Part shown: one piece after another, positions 9,168-17,622 of the stretch
Numbering within the stretch: position 1 is the first letter of the stretch
Layout: every line of letters begins with the position of its first letter
Assembly: GCF_007858185.1 (NCBI RefSeq)
Contig: NZ_VFES01000002.1
Span: 248,001 to 312,000 of the forward strand
Source of the DNA: Pseudomonas grimontii
GTDB taxonomy: Bacteria > Pseudomonadota > Gammaproteobacteria > Pseudomonadales > Pseudomonadaceae
Direction: 5' to 3'
DNA length: 64,000 nucleotides
Notes under the pieces: model-generated
Seen by the model: the letters and a program-made list of their open reading frames with translations, nothing else
Databases searched by the model: none
What the model was told of the DNA's origin: nothing
Program-made: the position numbers and the translations under genes

Positions 9168-10267
9168 AAACCTGGCTTCATTTAAGTGCCGAAGGCCTGG
9201 CGGCCCCCATAAGCGAATGGCCCTGTTGTGTCTGGCGGGCGGCGGATGACCGTCGGCCCCTGCGCCTGATTGAGGCCGCACACGACCTGGAGGGACAGGC
9301 GGTTGAACTGCTGTTGCCTATGGAAATGTGCAGTGTCTTGCGCAGCGGGGTGTGGCCCACCCAGCGTCGGCCCAAACCCCAGGCTGTTGCCTTTGCCATC
9401 GAGGACCAGTTGGGTGAAGAACTGGAGGCCGTGCATGTGAGTGTCGGTCAGCGGGACGCAGCCGGTTGCTTTCCGGTACTGGTGACCCACAAGGCGCGTT
9501 TCAAGACGCTGCTGCATGAGCTGGCGACGCTTGGTATCCAGGTGCGCAGTGTGCATGTCGACGCCGATCTGCTCCCCGATGATTGTGCTGTCGCCGTGGA
9601 CTGGTATGGCCGTCGGGTCGTGGGCGGGCCCGTACGGCTGGCGATGTCTGCTCCGGCACTCAAGGCGCTGGAACCGTTGCTGGATGAACCCTTGCAGTGG
9701 CTGGACGAAGACGAGAGCCGGGCGTATATAGCGCGCGCCTTGTGGGGCGGCCAGGGCCAGCCGATCAATTTGCTGGGGGGTGAATTCGACCGCGCCCGAC
9801 AACCCTGGCCCTGGGCCGCCGCAGCACTGGCAGCAGCCTTGGTATTCGTCATCGATTGGGGATTCATGCAGGTGCGTATTCAGTATTTTGAAGGGCACGC
9901 CCGTAGTCTCCACGCGCAGAGTGTGGAGCGCTTCCAGGCGCTGTACCCGGAACAGACGCGTATTGTTGACCTGGCTGCGCAACTGAAGGTGATGCAGCAC
10001 GGGCAAAGCGCGCGCTCGCCCGAGACAGCGATGGCGCGCCTGGTCGGCCTGACTGAGCAGGTAATCGGCGCGGCCGATGTGGAGGTACGCCGCATGGAAT
10101 TTCGACGCGGCGACGGCTGGAAAATTGAGTTGGCGGCTCACGGCTTCAGTGCGCTGGAGCAATTGCAAGCGCAGGGGCGGCAGAGCGGCATGCCGGTGCG
10201 TGTGGAAAACGCCAGCAAGGAAGGCAATCGCGTACATGCCGTGTTGGTGTTGGAGGACGCGTCGTGA
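9164..10267 (+). CDS. gspL: Type II secretion inner-membrane protein GspL
   Basis: 367 aa from ATG 9164 (4-nt overlap with gspK); an upstream in-frame start would lie inside gspK. An actin-like cytoplasmic domain of about 210 residues (FAIEDQLGEELEAVHVSVGQ) is followed by a single transmembrane helix (AAAALAAALVFVIDWGF, about residues 213-230) and a ferredoxin-like periplasmic domain. GspL recruits GspE to the membrane and pairs with GspM. Sequence similarity in this family is low, but domain order and position support the call. Confidence 0.9.
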   Translation: MKTWLHLSAEGLAAPISEWPCCVWRAADDRRPLRLIEAAHDLEGQAVELLLPMEMCSVLRSGVWPTQRRPKPQAVAFAIEDQLGEELEAVHVSVGQRDAAGCFPVLVTHKARFKTLLHELATLGIQVRSVHVDADLLPDDCAVAVDWYGRRVVGGPVRLAMSAPALKALEPLLDEPLQWLDEDESRAYIARALWGGQGQPINLLGGEFDRARQPWPWAAAALAAALVFVIDWGFMQVRIQYFEGHARSLHAQSVERFQALYPEQTRIVDLAAQLKVMQHGQSARSPETAMARLVGLTEQVIGAADVEVRRMEFRRGDGWKIELAAHGFSALEQLQAQGRQSGMPVRVENASKEGNRVHAVLVLEDAS

Positions 10268-10695
10268 AAGCTCTGCAAGCCTGGAAGGCGCTGTCACCTC
10301 GTGATCGCTTTTTACTCAAAGGACTGGCGGCGTTTTTGCTCGGTGTGCTGCTGTTCCAGGGGGTGTGGCAACCCGGCCGGCAGCGGCTGGTCGGTGCCGA
10401 ACGGTATTACCAGCAACAACACGTATTGGCGCAGCAAGTGCAGCGTGCCCAGCCACTGCAAGCCCGGCAGGCGGCAACCCTGCCCCCGGCGTCAACCATC
10501 CACGACAGCGCCGAAGCGGCGGGGCTCGAGGTCAATCAGATCGAGGTACAAAGCGAGCGGCTGCGCTTGATCCTCAGCGGCGAGGCAGTGGCGTTGCTCA
10601 ACTGGTTGGCGGCACTGGAACGGGACACGGGGGGCTTCCACATGCTCACGCTGGAGAAACGCGATGACCGTCTGGAAGCTCGTCTTGAGCTTTAG
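10264..10695 (+). CDS. gspM: Type II secretion inner-membrane protein GspM (GTG start)
   Basis: 143 aa starting at GTG 10264, overlapping gspL by 4 nt (GTGA). A short cytoplasmic segment with the typical LSPRDRFLL motif precedes one transmembrane helix (about residues 18-35) and a small periplasmic domain. GspM stabilises GspL. This is the last gene of the operon: no gspN or prepilin peptidase follows, and the next gene is convergent. Confidence 0.9.
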   Translation: MKALQAWKALSPRDRFLLKGLAAFLLGVLLFQGVWQPGRQRLVGAERYYQQQHVLAQQVQRAQPLQARQAATLPPASTIHDSAEAAGLEVNQIEVQSERLRLILSGEAVALLNWLAALERDTGGFHMLTLEKRDDRLEARLEL

Positions 10696-10761
10696 AATGC
10701 CGCTCAGCTCTGGCTATTTTTCAGTCGCTACGGCGCTGTAGTCGTTCAAGGCGCCGGTTTT

Positions 10762-12030
10762 TCAAGCCGCGGCCAGCGGCGGCAACTTCGCCAGCTTCAA
10801 CGCCACCAGCAACGCGCCGACCAACAGCGCCACGATGAAGGCGCCAATGCCGTTCCACCCAGCAAAGTGCCAGAAGAATCCGCCCGCTGTCCCGGCGATG
10901 CTTGAGCCTACGTAATAGCAGAACAGGTACAGCGATGACGCCTGCCCCTTGGCCTTGACCGCGCGGCGGCCGATCCAGCTGCTCGCTACCGAGTGGGCAC
11001 CGAAGAAGCCGAAGGTGAAGATCAACATGCCCGGCACCACCAGCCATAGCGGGGTGAACAGGGTCAGGGCCATACCGCCAAGCATCAGCACGATGGTGGC
11101 CCACAACACGCGACGGCGGCCAAGGCGGTCGGCCAGGGAGCCGATCTTTGCCGAGCTGTAGATGCCCGAGAGGTACACCAGCGACAGCAGGCCCACCACG
11201 GCCTGGCTCAGGTCATACGGGGCGGCCAGCAGGCGGTAGCCGATGTAGTTGAACATCGTCACGAACGCGCCCATCAGCAGGAAGGCTTCGAGGAACAGCC
11301 ACGGCAGGCCGGCGTCCTTGAAGTGCATGACAAAGCCGTCCACCAGGCTGCGCGGCTTGAGGCTGCTGGCGCGGAAGTTGCGCGATTCGGGGAGGATCTT
11401 CCAGAACACCGTGGCGGCGATCAGCGCCAGGGCGCCGATGATCAGCATTGCGGTGTGCCAGCTGACGAAGTCGATCAGCACGCCGATGATCAGGCGCCCG
11501 CTCATGCCCCCGATGGCGTTGCCGCCAATGTACAGGCCCATCGCCAGGCCGATGTGCTGGGGGTGGATCTCTTCGCTCAGGTACGTCATCGCCACGGCGG
11601 CCAGGCCGCTCAAGGACAGGCCCACCAGCGCGCGCATCAACAAAATCCCTTCCCAGGACGGCATCAGGCCGCTGGCGATGGTCGCCAGCGCTGCGCAAAA
11701 CAACGCGGCGACCATCACCGGCTTGCGCCCCAAGGTGTCGGAAATCGGCCCGGTAATCAGCAAGCCCAGCGCCAGCATCGCCGTGGCCACTGACAGGATC
11801 AGGCTGCTCTGCGCCGCATTGATCGAGAACTCGTGGGACAGCGCCGGCATCATCGGCTGCACGCAATACAACAAGGCGAACGTGGCGAAGCCGCCGGAGA
11901 ACAGCGCGAGCACCGTGCGCATGAACATCGGCGTGCCTTTTTCGATGTACGCGTCATTGAGCTGCGCCACCACCTCATCCAGGGCGGTAGGTGGGACTTC
12001 TTGAGCGAATGGAGCGACAGCAGATTTCAC
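10762..12030 (-). CDS. MFS transporter, YnfM family
   Basis: 422 aa, 12 predicted transmembrane segments. Strong resemblance to E. coli YnfM: RTVLALFSGGFATFALLYCV near the N-terminus, GPISDTLGRKPVM (motif A), LSEEIHP, and SVASSWIGRRAVKAKGQ in the C-terminal half. GTG at 12030 is chosen because GAGG lies 5 nt upstream; a longer frame to 12156 would run into the lysR start. The substrate is unknown. It is divergent from a LysR regulator with 124 bp between the start codons, so the regulator probably controls it. Confidence 0.86.
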   Translation of the reverse strand: MKSAVAPFAQEVPPTALDEVVAQLNDAYIEKGTPMFMRTVLALFSGGFATFALLYCVQPMMPALSHEFSINAAQSSLILSVATAMLALGLLITGPISDTLGRKPVMVAALFCAALATIASGLMPSWEGILLMRALVGLSLSGLAAVAMTYLSEEIHPQHIGLAMGLYIGGNAIGGMSGRLIIGVLIDFVSWHTAMLIIGALALIAATVFWKILPESRNFRASSLKPRSLVDGFVMHFKDAGLPWLFLEAFLLMGAFVTMFNYIGYRLLAAPYDLSQAVVGLLSLVYLSGIYSSAKIGSLADRLGRRRVLWATIVLMLGGMALTLFTPLWLVVPGMLIFTFGFFGAHSVASSWIGRRAVKAKGQASSLYLFCYYVGSSIAGTAGGFFWHFAGWNGIGAFIVALLVGALLVALKLAKLPPLAAA

Positions 12031-12154
12031 GGAGACCTCGGGGAGGAAAAGCCTGCCAGGACTGGCAATGCAAAAAAGAATATAGCTGGCTAATGATTCT
12101 TTCCAATATATTGTTCGACCTGTTTGATAGCTTTTACGACCTAATGAGGTTTGC
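12031..12154. promoter_or_regulatory. Divergent control region between MFS and lysR genes
   Basis: This 124-bp AT-richer stretch separates two divergent starts. It holds the perfect palindrome CAATATATTG at 12104-12113, a candidate LysR-type operator core. That is an inference from symmetry and position only. Confidence 0.4.
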
Positions 12155-13102
12155 ATGGAATTACGTCACCTGCGGTACTTCATTGCCGTCGCCGAAGAGC
12201 TGCACTTTGGCCGCGCTGCGCAGGTGCTGGGCATCTCGCAACCGCCGCTGAGCCAGCAGATCCAGGCGCTCGAGCAGGAGGTGGGCGCGCGGTTATTCGA
12301 GCGTACCAATCGTCGGGTTGAACTGAGCGAGGCCGGGCGTTTGTTCCTGCACGAGGCGCGGCTGGTTCTGGCCCAGGTCGACAAGGCGGCGGATGTGGCC
12401 CGCCGTGCACAGTTGGGGCAGCTGGGCGAGCTGAAGATCGGCTTCACCTCTTCGGCACCGTTCAACTCCAGCATCCCGCAGGCGATCTTTGCGTTTCGCC
12501 AGGCCTTCCCGGCCGTGCACCTGAACCTGCAGGAAATGAGCAGCACCGAAGTGGCCGAATCGTTGGTGGATGAGTCGATTCAGGTTGGGCTGATGCGCCC
12601 ATTGCCGCTGCCGGACTCGTTGAGTGTGATCGAGCTGATGCGTGAACCGCTGGTGGCCGTATTGAACGCCGGTCATCCGTTGGTGGAGGGCAGCGAGCGC
12701 GGCCTCTATCTGGCGCAACTGGCGCAGGAGCCGTTTGTGTTTTTCCCGCGCACCTACGGCAGCGGCCTGTATGCCCAACTGCTCAACCTGGCCCGCGATG
12801 CCGGCTTCAGCCCGCACTTCGCCCAGGAAGCGGGGGAGGCGATGACCATTATCGGTTTGGTGGCGGCGGGCTTGGGCGTGTCGGTGTTGCCGGCGTCATA
12901 CCAACGGATACGGATCGATGGCGTGGTCTATCGCACGTTGCTGGATCAGGAGGCGGTGACGGCGGTATGGCTGGTGCAACGCAAAGGCGCACAAACGCCG
13001 ATGGCGAAGGCGTTTGTGGAGTTGTTGGTGGCGAGCGGGCGGTGCGACGATTCGACAAGCCCGCTCGCCACAGAGGATGTGCCTGGCTTTGGTTTTACTT
13101 AG
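12155..13102 (+). CDS. LysR-family transcriptional regulator with REP-derived C-terminal tail
   Basis: 315 aa. An N-terminal winged HTH (MELRHLRYFIAVAEELHFGRAA, ISQPPLSQQIQALE) is followed by a LysR substrate-binding domain (about residues 90-295, with FTSSAPFNSSIP and GLGVSVLP). The effector is unknown. The last ~25 residues (from about residue 291) are encoded by a 13-bp inverted repeat of REP type (13028-13071), so the natural end of the protein has probably been replaced by repeat-encoded sequence. It overlaps the convergent lipoprotein gene by 8 nt. It is divergent from the MFS transporter, its likely target. Confidence 0.9.
   Translation: MELRHLRYFIAVAEELHFGRAAQVLGISQPPLSQQIQALEQEVGARLFERTNRRVELSEAGRLFLHEARLVLAQVDKAADVARRAQLGQLGELKIGFTSSAPFNSSIPQAIFAFRQAFPAVHLNLQEMSSTEVAESLVDESIQVGLMRPLPLPDSLSVIELMREPLVAVLNAGHPLVEGSERGLYLAQLAQEPFVFFPRTYGSGLYAQLLNLARDAGFSPHFAQEAGEAMTIIGLVAAGLGVSVLPASYQRIRIDGVVYRTLLDQEAVTAVWLVQRKGAQTPMAKAFVELLVASGRCDDSTSPLATEDVPGFGFT
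13028..13071. repeat. REP-like inverted repeat inside the 3' end of lysR
   Basis: Arms GTGGCGAGCGGGC (13028-13040) and its exact complement (13059-13071) flank an 18-nt loop. The arm resembles a common Pseudomonas extragenic palindrome, but here it lies in coding sequence and may also serve as a barrier between convergent transcripts. Confidence 0.8.
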
Positions 13103-13541
13103 ATGTTCCCGTCTGCTCAAACAACTGCGCCGCCGACCCTGCCTCACCACTCACGCCATTGTTGCGCAATCCCGCCATGATGTCGTTGTCCAGGTTGTTT
13201 ACCCAACGGTTGTAGTTGCGATGGATCTTGCCGTCCTTGTAGCCCAGCTCGCGGCTGTCGCGGTAGGTGATGGCGTAGCTGTTGCGCGTGTAGCGGATGT
13301 CGATGGCCGCGTAATACTGGTTACGCACGGTGATCTCGGCCTGTACCAGTTGCGGGCTCAGGCGCTGCACGTTCCATTCGCGTTTTTGCAGGGCGTTGAC
13401 GATCACCGTTTTCATTTTCTCTTCGCTGACCTGGGCGTTGGCCGGCAGGTCGTGCTGGGTGTTGAGGATCGGTTTGCTGGTGCAACCGGCGGTGGTCAGC
13501 AGGGCCAGGGTGATCAGCGTAGCGCGTAGCAAGGAAGACAT
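13095..13541 (-). CDS. Small lipoprotein of unknown function
   Basis: 148 aa. It has a type II signal peptide with hydrophobic core and lipobox TTAGC (Cys at residue 20), so it is a predicted lipoprotein; Thr at +2 suggests outer-membrane sorting. The mature part is a compact alpha/beta domain with an NALQKREWNV segment and a YAITYRDSRELGY segment, seen in uncharacterised Pseudomonas lipoproteins. GGAG sits 8 nt before the ATG. It lies 26 nt downstream of the last APE gene in the same direction and could be read with it. I do not recognise a specific function. Confidence 0.82.
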   Translation of the reverse strand: MSSLLRATLITLALLTTAGCTSKPILNTQHDLPANAQVSEEKMKTVIVNALQKREWNVQRLSPQLVQAEITVRNQYYAAIDIRYTRNSYAITYRDSRELGYKDGKIHRNYNRWVNNLDNDIMAGLRNNGVSGEAGSAAQLFEQTGTSK

Positions 13542-13567
13542 TCCGTATTCTCCAATCGATTAAAAAG

Positions 13568-14794
13568 TCAGGACCAGCGGCGGAAGATCAGCGACGTGTT
13601 GACGCCGCCAAAGGCAAAGTTGTTGTTCATCACGTAGTCGTGGTGCATCTCGCGAAATTCACCCTGCAGGTAATCCAGCTCGCCGCATTGCGGGTCGACT
13701 GAGTCCAGGTTGAAGGTGTGCACGTACTGGTCGCGGTTCATCATCTCGATGCTGAACCATGACTCCAGCGCACCGCAGGCGCCCAAGGTGTGACCGAGGA
13801 AACTTTTCTGCGAACTGATGGGCATGTGGCTGCCGAACAGGCTGCTGGTGGCCTGGGTTTCGGCGATGTCACCCTGGTCGGTGGCGGTGCCATGGCCGTT
13901 GACGTAGCCGATGGCGTCCGGGGTGAGCCCGGCGTCTTCCAGGGCCAGCTCCATGGCGCGGCGCATGGTTTTCTGTTCCGGGCGAGTGGTGTGCTGGCCA
14001 TCGGCATTGCTGCCGAAACCGACGATCTCGGCATGGATATGCGCACCCCGCGCCAGTGCGTGTTCCAGCTCTTCGAGCACCAGCATGCCGGCGCCTTCGC
14101 CGATCACCAAACCATCGCGGCCGCTGTCGTAGGGGCGTGGGCTGGTCTGTGGCGCATCGTTCTTCAGGCTGGTGGCATACAGTGCGTCAAACACCATGGC
14201 CTCGGTGGGGCACAGCTCCTCAGCGCCGCCGGCGAGCATCAACGGCAGGCGGCCGAACTTGATCGCTTCATAGGCATAGCCGATGCCCTGGCTGCCGCTG
14301 GTGCACGCGCTGGACGTGGGGATCAGCCGCCCGGTGAGGCCAAAGAAGATGCTGATATTCGCCGCCGTGGTGTGGGGCATCATGCGCACGTAGGAGTTGG
14401 CATTCAGCCCCTCGGCCACCGAGTTCAGCAGCATATTGCCGAAGGCCTTGATCTCATCGGTACTGCCGGTGGACGAGCCACAGGCCACACCCATGCGCCC
14501 GTCCTTGATCGACTCGTCACCGAGCAAACCAGCGTCCTTCAGCGCCTGCTCTGCCGCCCACACCGCCAGGCGCGAGACGCGGCCCATGCTGCGCAGCTGC
14601 TTGCGCGTCCAGTGGGCGGGCACGACGAAATCATCGACCGGCCCGGCCAGGCGCGTGTTCAATTCGGTAAAGCGTTCCCACTCATCCATGCGCCGGATGC
14701 CGCTGCGGTTGGCGCGGAAGTTGGCCGAGATCGTCTCCCAATCGCCGCCCAGGGAGGTTATGCCGGCCATGCCGGTGACGACTACACGTTTCAT
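13568..14794 (-). CDS. apeR: Aryl polyene beta-ketoacyl-ACP synthase (ApeR-type)
   Basis: 408 aa FabF-like condensing enzyme. The catalytic triad is visible: Cys164 in SSACTSGSQG, His in NGHGTATDQGD, His in KSFLGHTLGACGA; NFAFGGVNTS closes the fold. In the characterised APE pathway ApeR is a homodimeric ketosynthase for early or initiation steps. ATG 14794 is chosen (GGAGG 9 nt upstream; it overlaps the ketoreductase stop as TGATG) instead of a GTG two codons earlier. It is the distal end of the minus-strand APE operon. Confidence 0.93.
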   Translation of the reverse strand: MKRVVVTGMAGITSLGGDWETISANFRANRSGIRRMDEWERFTELNTRLAGPVDDFVVPAHWTRKQLRSMGRVSRLAVWAAEQALKDAGLLGDESIKDGRMGVACGSSTGSTDEIKAFGNMLLNSVAEGLNANSYVRMMPHTTAANISIFFGLTGRLIPTSSACTSGSQGIGYAYEAIKFGRLPLMLAGGAEELCPTEAMVFDALYATSLKNDAPQTSPRPYDSGRDGLVIGEGAGMLVLEELEHALARGAHIHAEIVGFGSNADGQHTTRPEQKTMRRAMELALEDAGLTPDAIGYVNGHGTATDQGDIAETQATSSLFGSHMPISSQKSFLGHTLGACGALESWFSIEMMNRDQYVHTFNLDSVDPQCGELDYLQGEFREMHHDYVMNNNFAFGGVNTSLIFRRWS

Positions 14795-15522
14795 CAGCAC
14801 AGGCCTCCATTCACGGCCAGGACCTGGCGCGTGATATAGCCGGCTTCGGCCGACATCAGGAAATTCACCGCGCCGGCGACTTCTTCCGGGGTGCCCATGC
14901 GTTGCGCCGGGATCATCTTCATCAGTTCTTCCACCGGTACGTTCTCATCCAGCATGGCGGTATCGATCAAGCCGGGCGCAACGCAGTTGACGGTGATCTT
15001 GCGCTTGCCCAACTCGATGGCCAAGGCCTTGGCCGCACCGATCAGGCCGGCCTTGGAGGCGCTGTAGTTGACCTGGCCACGGTTGCCGATCAGCCCGGAG
15101 ACCGAGGTGATGCACACAATGCGCCCGGCGGCGCGCCGACGAATCATCGGCATCATCACCGGGTGCAGCACGTTGTAGAAGCCATCGAGGTTGGTGCGCA
15201 GCACCACGTCCCAATCGTCTTCCGACAAGGCCGGGAAGGCGCCGTCGCGGGTCAGGCCGGCGTTGAGCACCACGCCGTAATAAGCACCGTGTTGCTCCAC
15301 GTCGGCTTCAAGGATTTCCTTGCACGCGGCGCGGTCCGCCACGTCGAATTGCAGCACCCGCGCCTGGCGGCCCAGGGACTCGATCTCGAGCTGCACCGCG
15401 TCGGCTTCGGCCCGGCCACTGCGGCAATGCAGCACGATGTCATGCCCGGCCTGGGCCAGGCGCAGGGCAATGGCGCGGCCGATACCACGGCTGGAGCCGG
15501 TGACCAGTACGGGTTCAGTCAT
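14794..15522 (-). CDS. apeQ: Aryl polyene 3-ketoacyl-ACP reductase (ApeQ-type, FabG-like)
   Basis: 242 aa short-chain dehydrogenase: TGSSRGIG nucleotide motif (residues 8-15), NAG, catalytic Ser in ITSVSG and YSASK, C-terminal VNGGLC. It reduces the beta-keto group after each condensation of the polyene chain, using NADPH by family. It overlaps the dehydratase gene by 4 nt (ATGA) and shares one base with apeR. Confidence 0.94.
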   Translation of the reverse strand: MTEPVLVTGSSRGIGRAIALRLAQAGHDIVLHCRSGRAEADAVQLEIESLGRQARVLQFDVADRAACKEILEADVEQHGAYYGVVLNAGLTRDGAFPALSEDDWDVVLRTNLDGFYNVLHPVMMPMIRRRAAGRIVCITSVSGLIGNRGQVNYSASKAGLIGAAKALAIELGKRKITVNCVAPGLIDTAMLDENVPVEELMKMIPAQRMGTPEEVAGAVNFLMSAEAGYITRQVLAVNGGLC

Positions 15523-15980
15523 GGCGTTTCGTCCTTCGATTCATCTAAATAGTTGGCCGCCTGGGGCGGTCTAAATACATTCAGGCGCGCGCTGGCCTGG
15601 ATACCGCTACCGGTAAGGTGGCATTCGAACACACCCATGCCGTTGTCGTCTTCCAGGGAACGCAGGCCGTGGATGCTCAGCTCGGTGCCGGCCGGGAAGT
15701 GTTCCACGTTGCACTCGAACTTACGTGTACCGAGCAGGAAGCCCAGTTCCACCGCTTCACCCTTTTGACGGGCGCGGCAGCCGGCGTAGGCGGCGACGCT
15801 CTGCGCCATCAACTCGATGCCGACCCAGGCCGGCAGGCTGCCGTCAGGGCGGTTGAACAGGCCGTCGGGCTTGACGGTGAGGCGGGTGCGAATCTGCTCT
15901 TCATCGAACGACAGCACCTGGTCGATCAGGATCATGTCGCCCGCGTGGGGCAGCAGTTCGGCGAGTGGCCAATCGGTCAT
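15519..15980 (-). CDS. apeP: Aryl polyene hotdog dehydratase (ApeP-type)
   Basis: 153 aa hotdog-fold protein of the FabA/FabZ type. Candidate catalytic His12 is in LLPHAGDMILID and the acidic partner is in WVGIELMAQ (Glu55). In the known APE pathway ApeP pairs with the second dehydratase ApeI to form the polyene double bonds. ATG 15980 overlaps the apeO stop (ATGA). A longer frame to 16418 exists but lies inside apeO and is not supported. Confidence 0.88.
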   Translation of the reverse strand: MTDWPLAELLPHAGDMILIDQVLSFDEEQIRTRLTVKPDGLFNRPDGSLPAWVGIELMAQSVAAYAGCRARQKGEAVELGFLLGTRKFECNVEHFPAGTELSIHGLRSLEDDNGMGVFECHLTGSGIQASARLNVFRPPQAANYLDESKDETP

Positions 15981-17143
15981 GGGGCCTCTGCAATTATCAG
16001 GCTGACGTTGTTGCCACCGAAGGCAAACGAGTTGCTCATCAGGCAGGGTTTTTCCAGGGTTTCGCCGCTGAGTGCCCATCGCAAGGCGGGCAGCGTGGGG
16101 TCGGCCTGGCCGTCCCACACATGCGGCGGCACCCGGCCGTGGGCCAGGCTCAGCCAGCAGAACGCGGCTTCCAGCGCACCGGCCGCGCCCAGGGTGTGGC
16201 CGCTCATGGGTTTGGTCGACGAGCAGGCCACGCCTTCGGGGAACAGGCTGGCGACGGCGAGGCTTTCCATGGCGTCGTTGTGTTGGGTGGCGGTGCCGTG
16301 CAGGTTCAGGTAGCCGATCTGCCCGGGCTGCACTTTCGCGCTGGCCAGTGCCTTGCGCATCGCCTGCAACGCGCCTTTGCCGGTGGGTTCCGGCGCGGAA
16401 ATATGGTGCGCATCGCAACTCGCACCGCTGCCCAGCAGGGCGATCGCCGCCGGCGTTTTAGTCATCAGGAACAGCACCGCCGCTTCGCCGATATTGATGC
16501 CGTTGCGGTTCACCGAGAACGGATTGCAGCGCGCGTTGGACACCGCTTCCAACGCGCCGAACCCGTTGAGGGTCAGCTTGCACAGGCTGTCGACGCCGCC
16601 GCAGAGCACCGCGTCGCACACCCCCAGGTCGAGCAGGCGTTGTGCGCTCATCAAGGCCCGGGCGCTGGAGGTGCAGGCGGTGGAAATCACATAGGCCGGG
16701 CCGCTCAGTTGCAGCCAGTCGGCGAGGAAGTTCGCCGGGGCGCTGAGTTCCTGTTGCTGGTAGTCGTAGTCGCTGGGGAAGTGCCTGTCGCGCAGGTATT
16801 GGGCTATACCGCGGCTGGCTTCGTCGATGCCCGAGGTGCTGGTGCCGAGCACAATCCCGACCCGCGAGGCGCCATAACGGTGGATCGCCTGGCGAATCTC
16901 GCCCTCGATCTGCAACGCCGCTTCCAGCAGCAGTTGGTTATTGCGGCTGCTTTGCTGGCCGAGTTCCGTCGGGATGGTCGCCAGCTCGCCGTGCACACTG
17001 CCTACCGGCAGCGTGCGCTCCGGCACCCAGCCGCTTTCGGCGCGCATCCCCGAGCAGTCGCCGGCAAACAGGCTGCGGCTCACCTCGGCCTGGCCCCGGC
17101 CGAGGGCGCAGATTACGCCCAGGGCGTTGAGGTAGGCGGTCAT
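15977..17143 (-). CDS. apeO: Aryl polyene beta-ketoacyl-ACP synthase (ApeO-type)
   Basis: 388 aa condensing enzyme with Cys157 in STACTSSARAL, His in NLHGTATQHND, His in KPMSGHTLGAAGA, and NSFAFGGNN. In characterised APE systems ApeO elongates the chain as a heterodimer with the chain-length factor ApeC, encoded here at the other end of the operon. ATG 17143 is chosen for the ATGA overlap with the preceding lipoprotein gene; an in-frame extension to 17236 lies inside that gene. Confidence 0.92.
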   Translation of the reverse strand: MTAYLNALGVICALGRGQAEVSRSLFAGDCSGMRAESGWVPERTLPVGSVHGELATIPTELGQQSSRNNQLLLEAALQIEGEIRQAIHRYGASRVGIVLGTSTSGIDEASRGIAQYLRDRHFPSDYDYQQQELSAPANFLADWLQLSGPAYVISTACTSSARALMSAQRLLDLGVCDAVLCGGVDSLCKLTLNGFGALEAVSNARCNPFSVNRNGINIGEAAVLFLMTKTPAAIALLGSGASCDAHHISAPEPTGKGALQAMRKALASAKVQPGQIGYLNLHGTATQHNDAMESLAVASLFPEGVACSSTKPMSGHTLGAAGALEAAFCWLSLAHGRVPPHVWDGQADPTLPALRWALSGETLEKPCLMSNSFAFGGNNVSLIIAEAP

Positions 17144-17622
17144 CGCGCGGTACCCAGTGGTGTGATGCGGTAGCTCAACGGCTGACCGGCCATGTTCACG
17201 CTGAACACTTCGGAGGACTGATACACGATCTGCCAATGGCCCGGAAGGGTACGCGTAAGGTCCATCGCCTGGGCGCCGGGATAGAGCGCACGCACGTCAT
17301 CCGCCGAGGTCAAGGCAAACAACAGTGCGGCAAACAGCTCGCGCGCCTGGGGATTGGGCGGCAGCAGACCGTCGGCCTGCCATTGGCCATCGATCAGTTT
17401 TTGCCGGGCCTGGGGAATGCCCAGCGGGTCCATCATCGACCAACGGATTGCGCCACCTTCGCGTTGGATCACCAGCAGCCAGTCCTGGCTCTGGCCGTCT
17501 GCCAGGCGCTGCACGTGCAGTTGTATCGGCAAGGCCAGGGCCGGGGTTTTTTCAGGCAGCGGCGGCTGGCTGGCGCAGGCGCTCAGCAGCAACAGGCAAC
17601 CGATCAACAGGGCGCGCATCAT
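17140..17622 (-). CDS. DUF3261 lipoprotein of the APE cluster
   Basis: 160 aa with a lipoprotein signal peptide (LLLLSAC, Cys at about residue 16), then a beta-rich domain (WLLVIQREGGAIRWSMMDPLGIPQARQ in pieces). DUF3261 lipoproteins recur in APE clusters and, next to LolA-like and MMPL proteins, are thought to help place the lipid in the outer membrane. ATGA overlaps with both neighbours. Confidence 0.82.
   Translation of the reverse strand: MMRALLIGCLLLLSACASQPPLPEKTPALALPIQLHVQRLADGQSQDWLLVIQREGGAIRWSMMDPLGIPQARQKLIDGQWQADGLLPPNPQARELFAALLFALTSADDVRALYPGAQAMDLTRTLPGHWQIVYQSSEVFSVNMAGQPLSYRITPLGTAR

Noticed and set aside
1409..10695. Type IV pilus operon instead of T2SS
   Set aside because: gspC, gspK, gspL and gspM homologues and the GspG calcium-site pattern are specific to type II secretion.
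10696..10761. Terminator between gspM and the MFS gene
   Set aside because: Only a 4-bp stem (CTAC/GTAG) without a T-run is present in this convergent gap.
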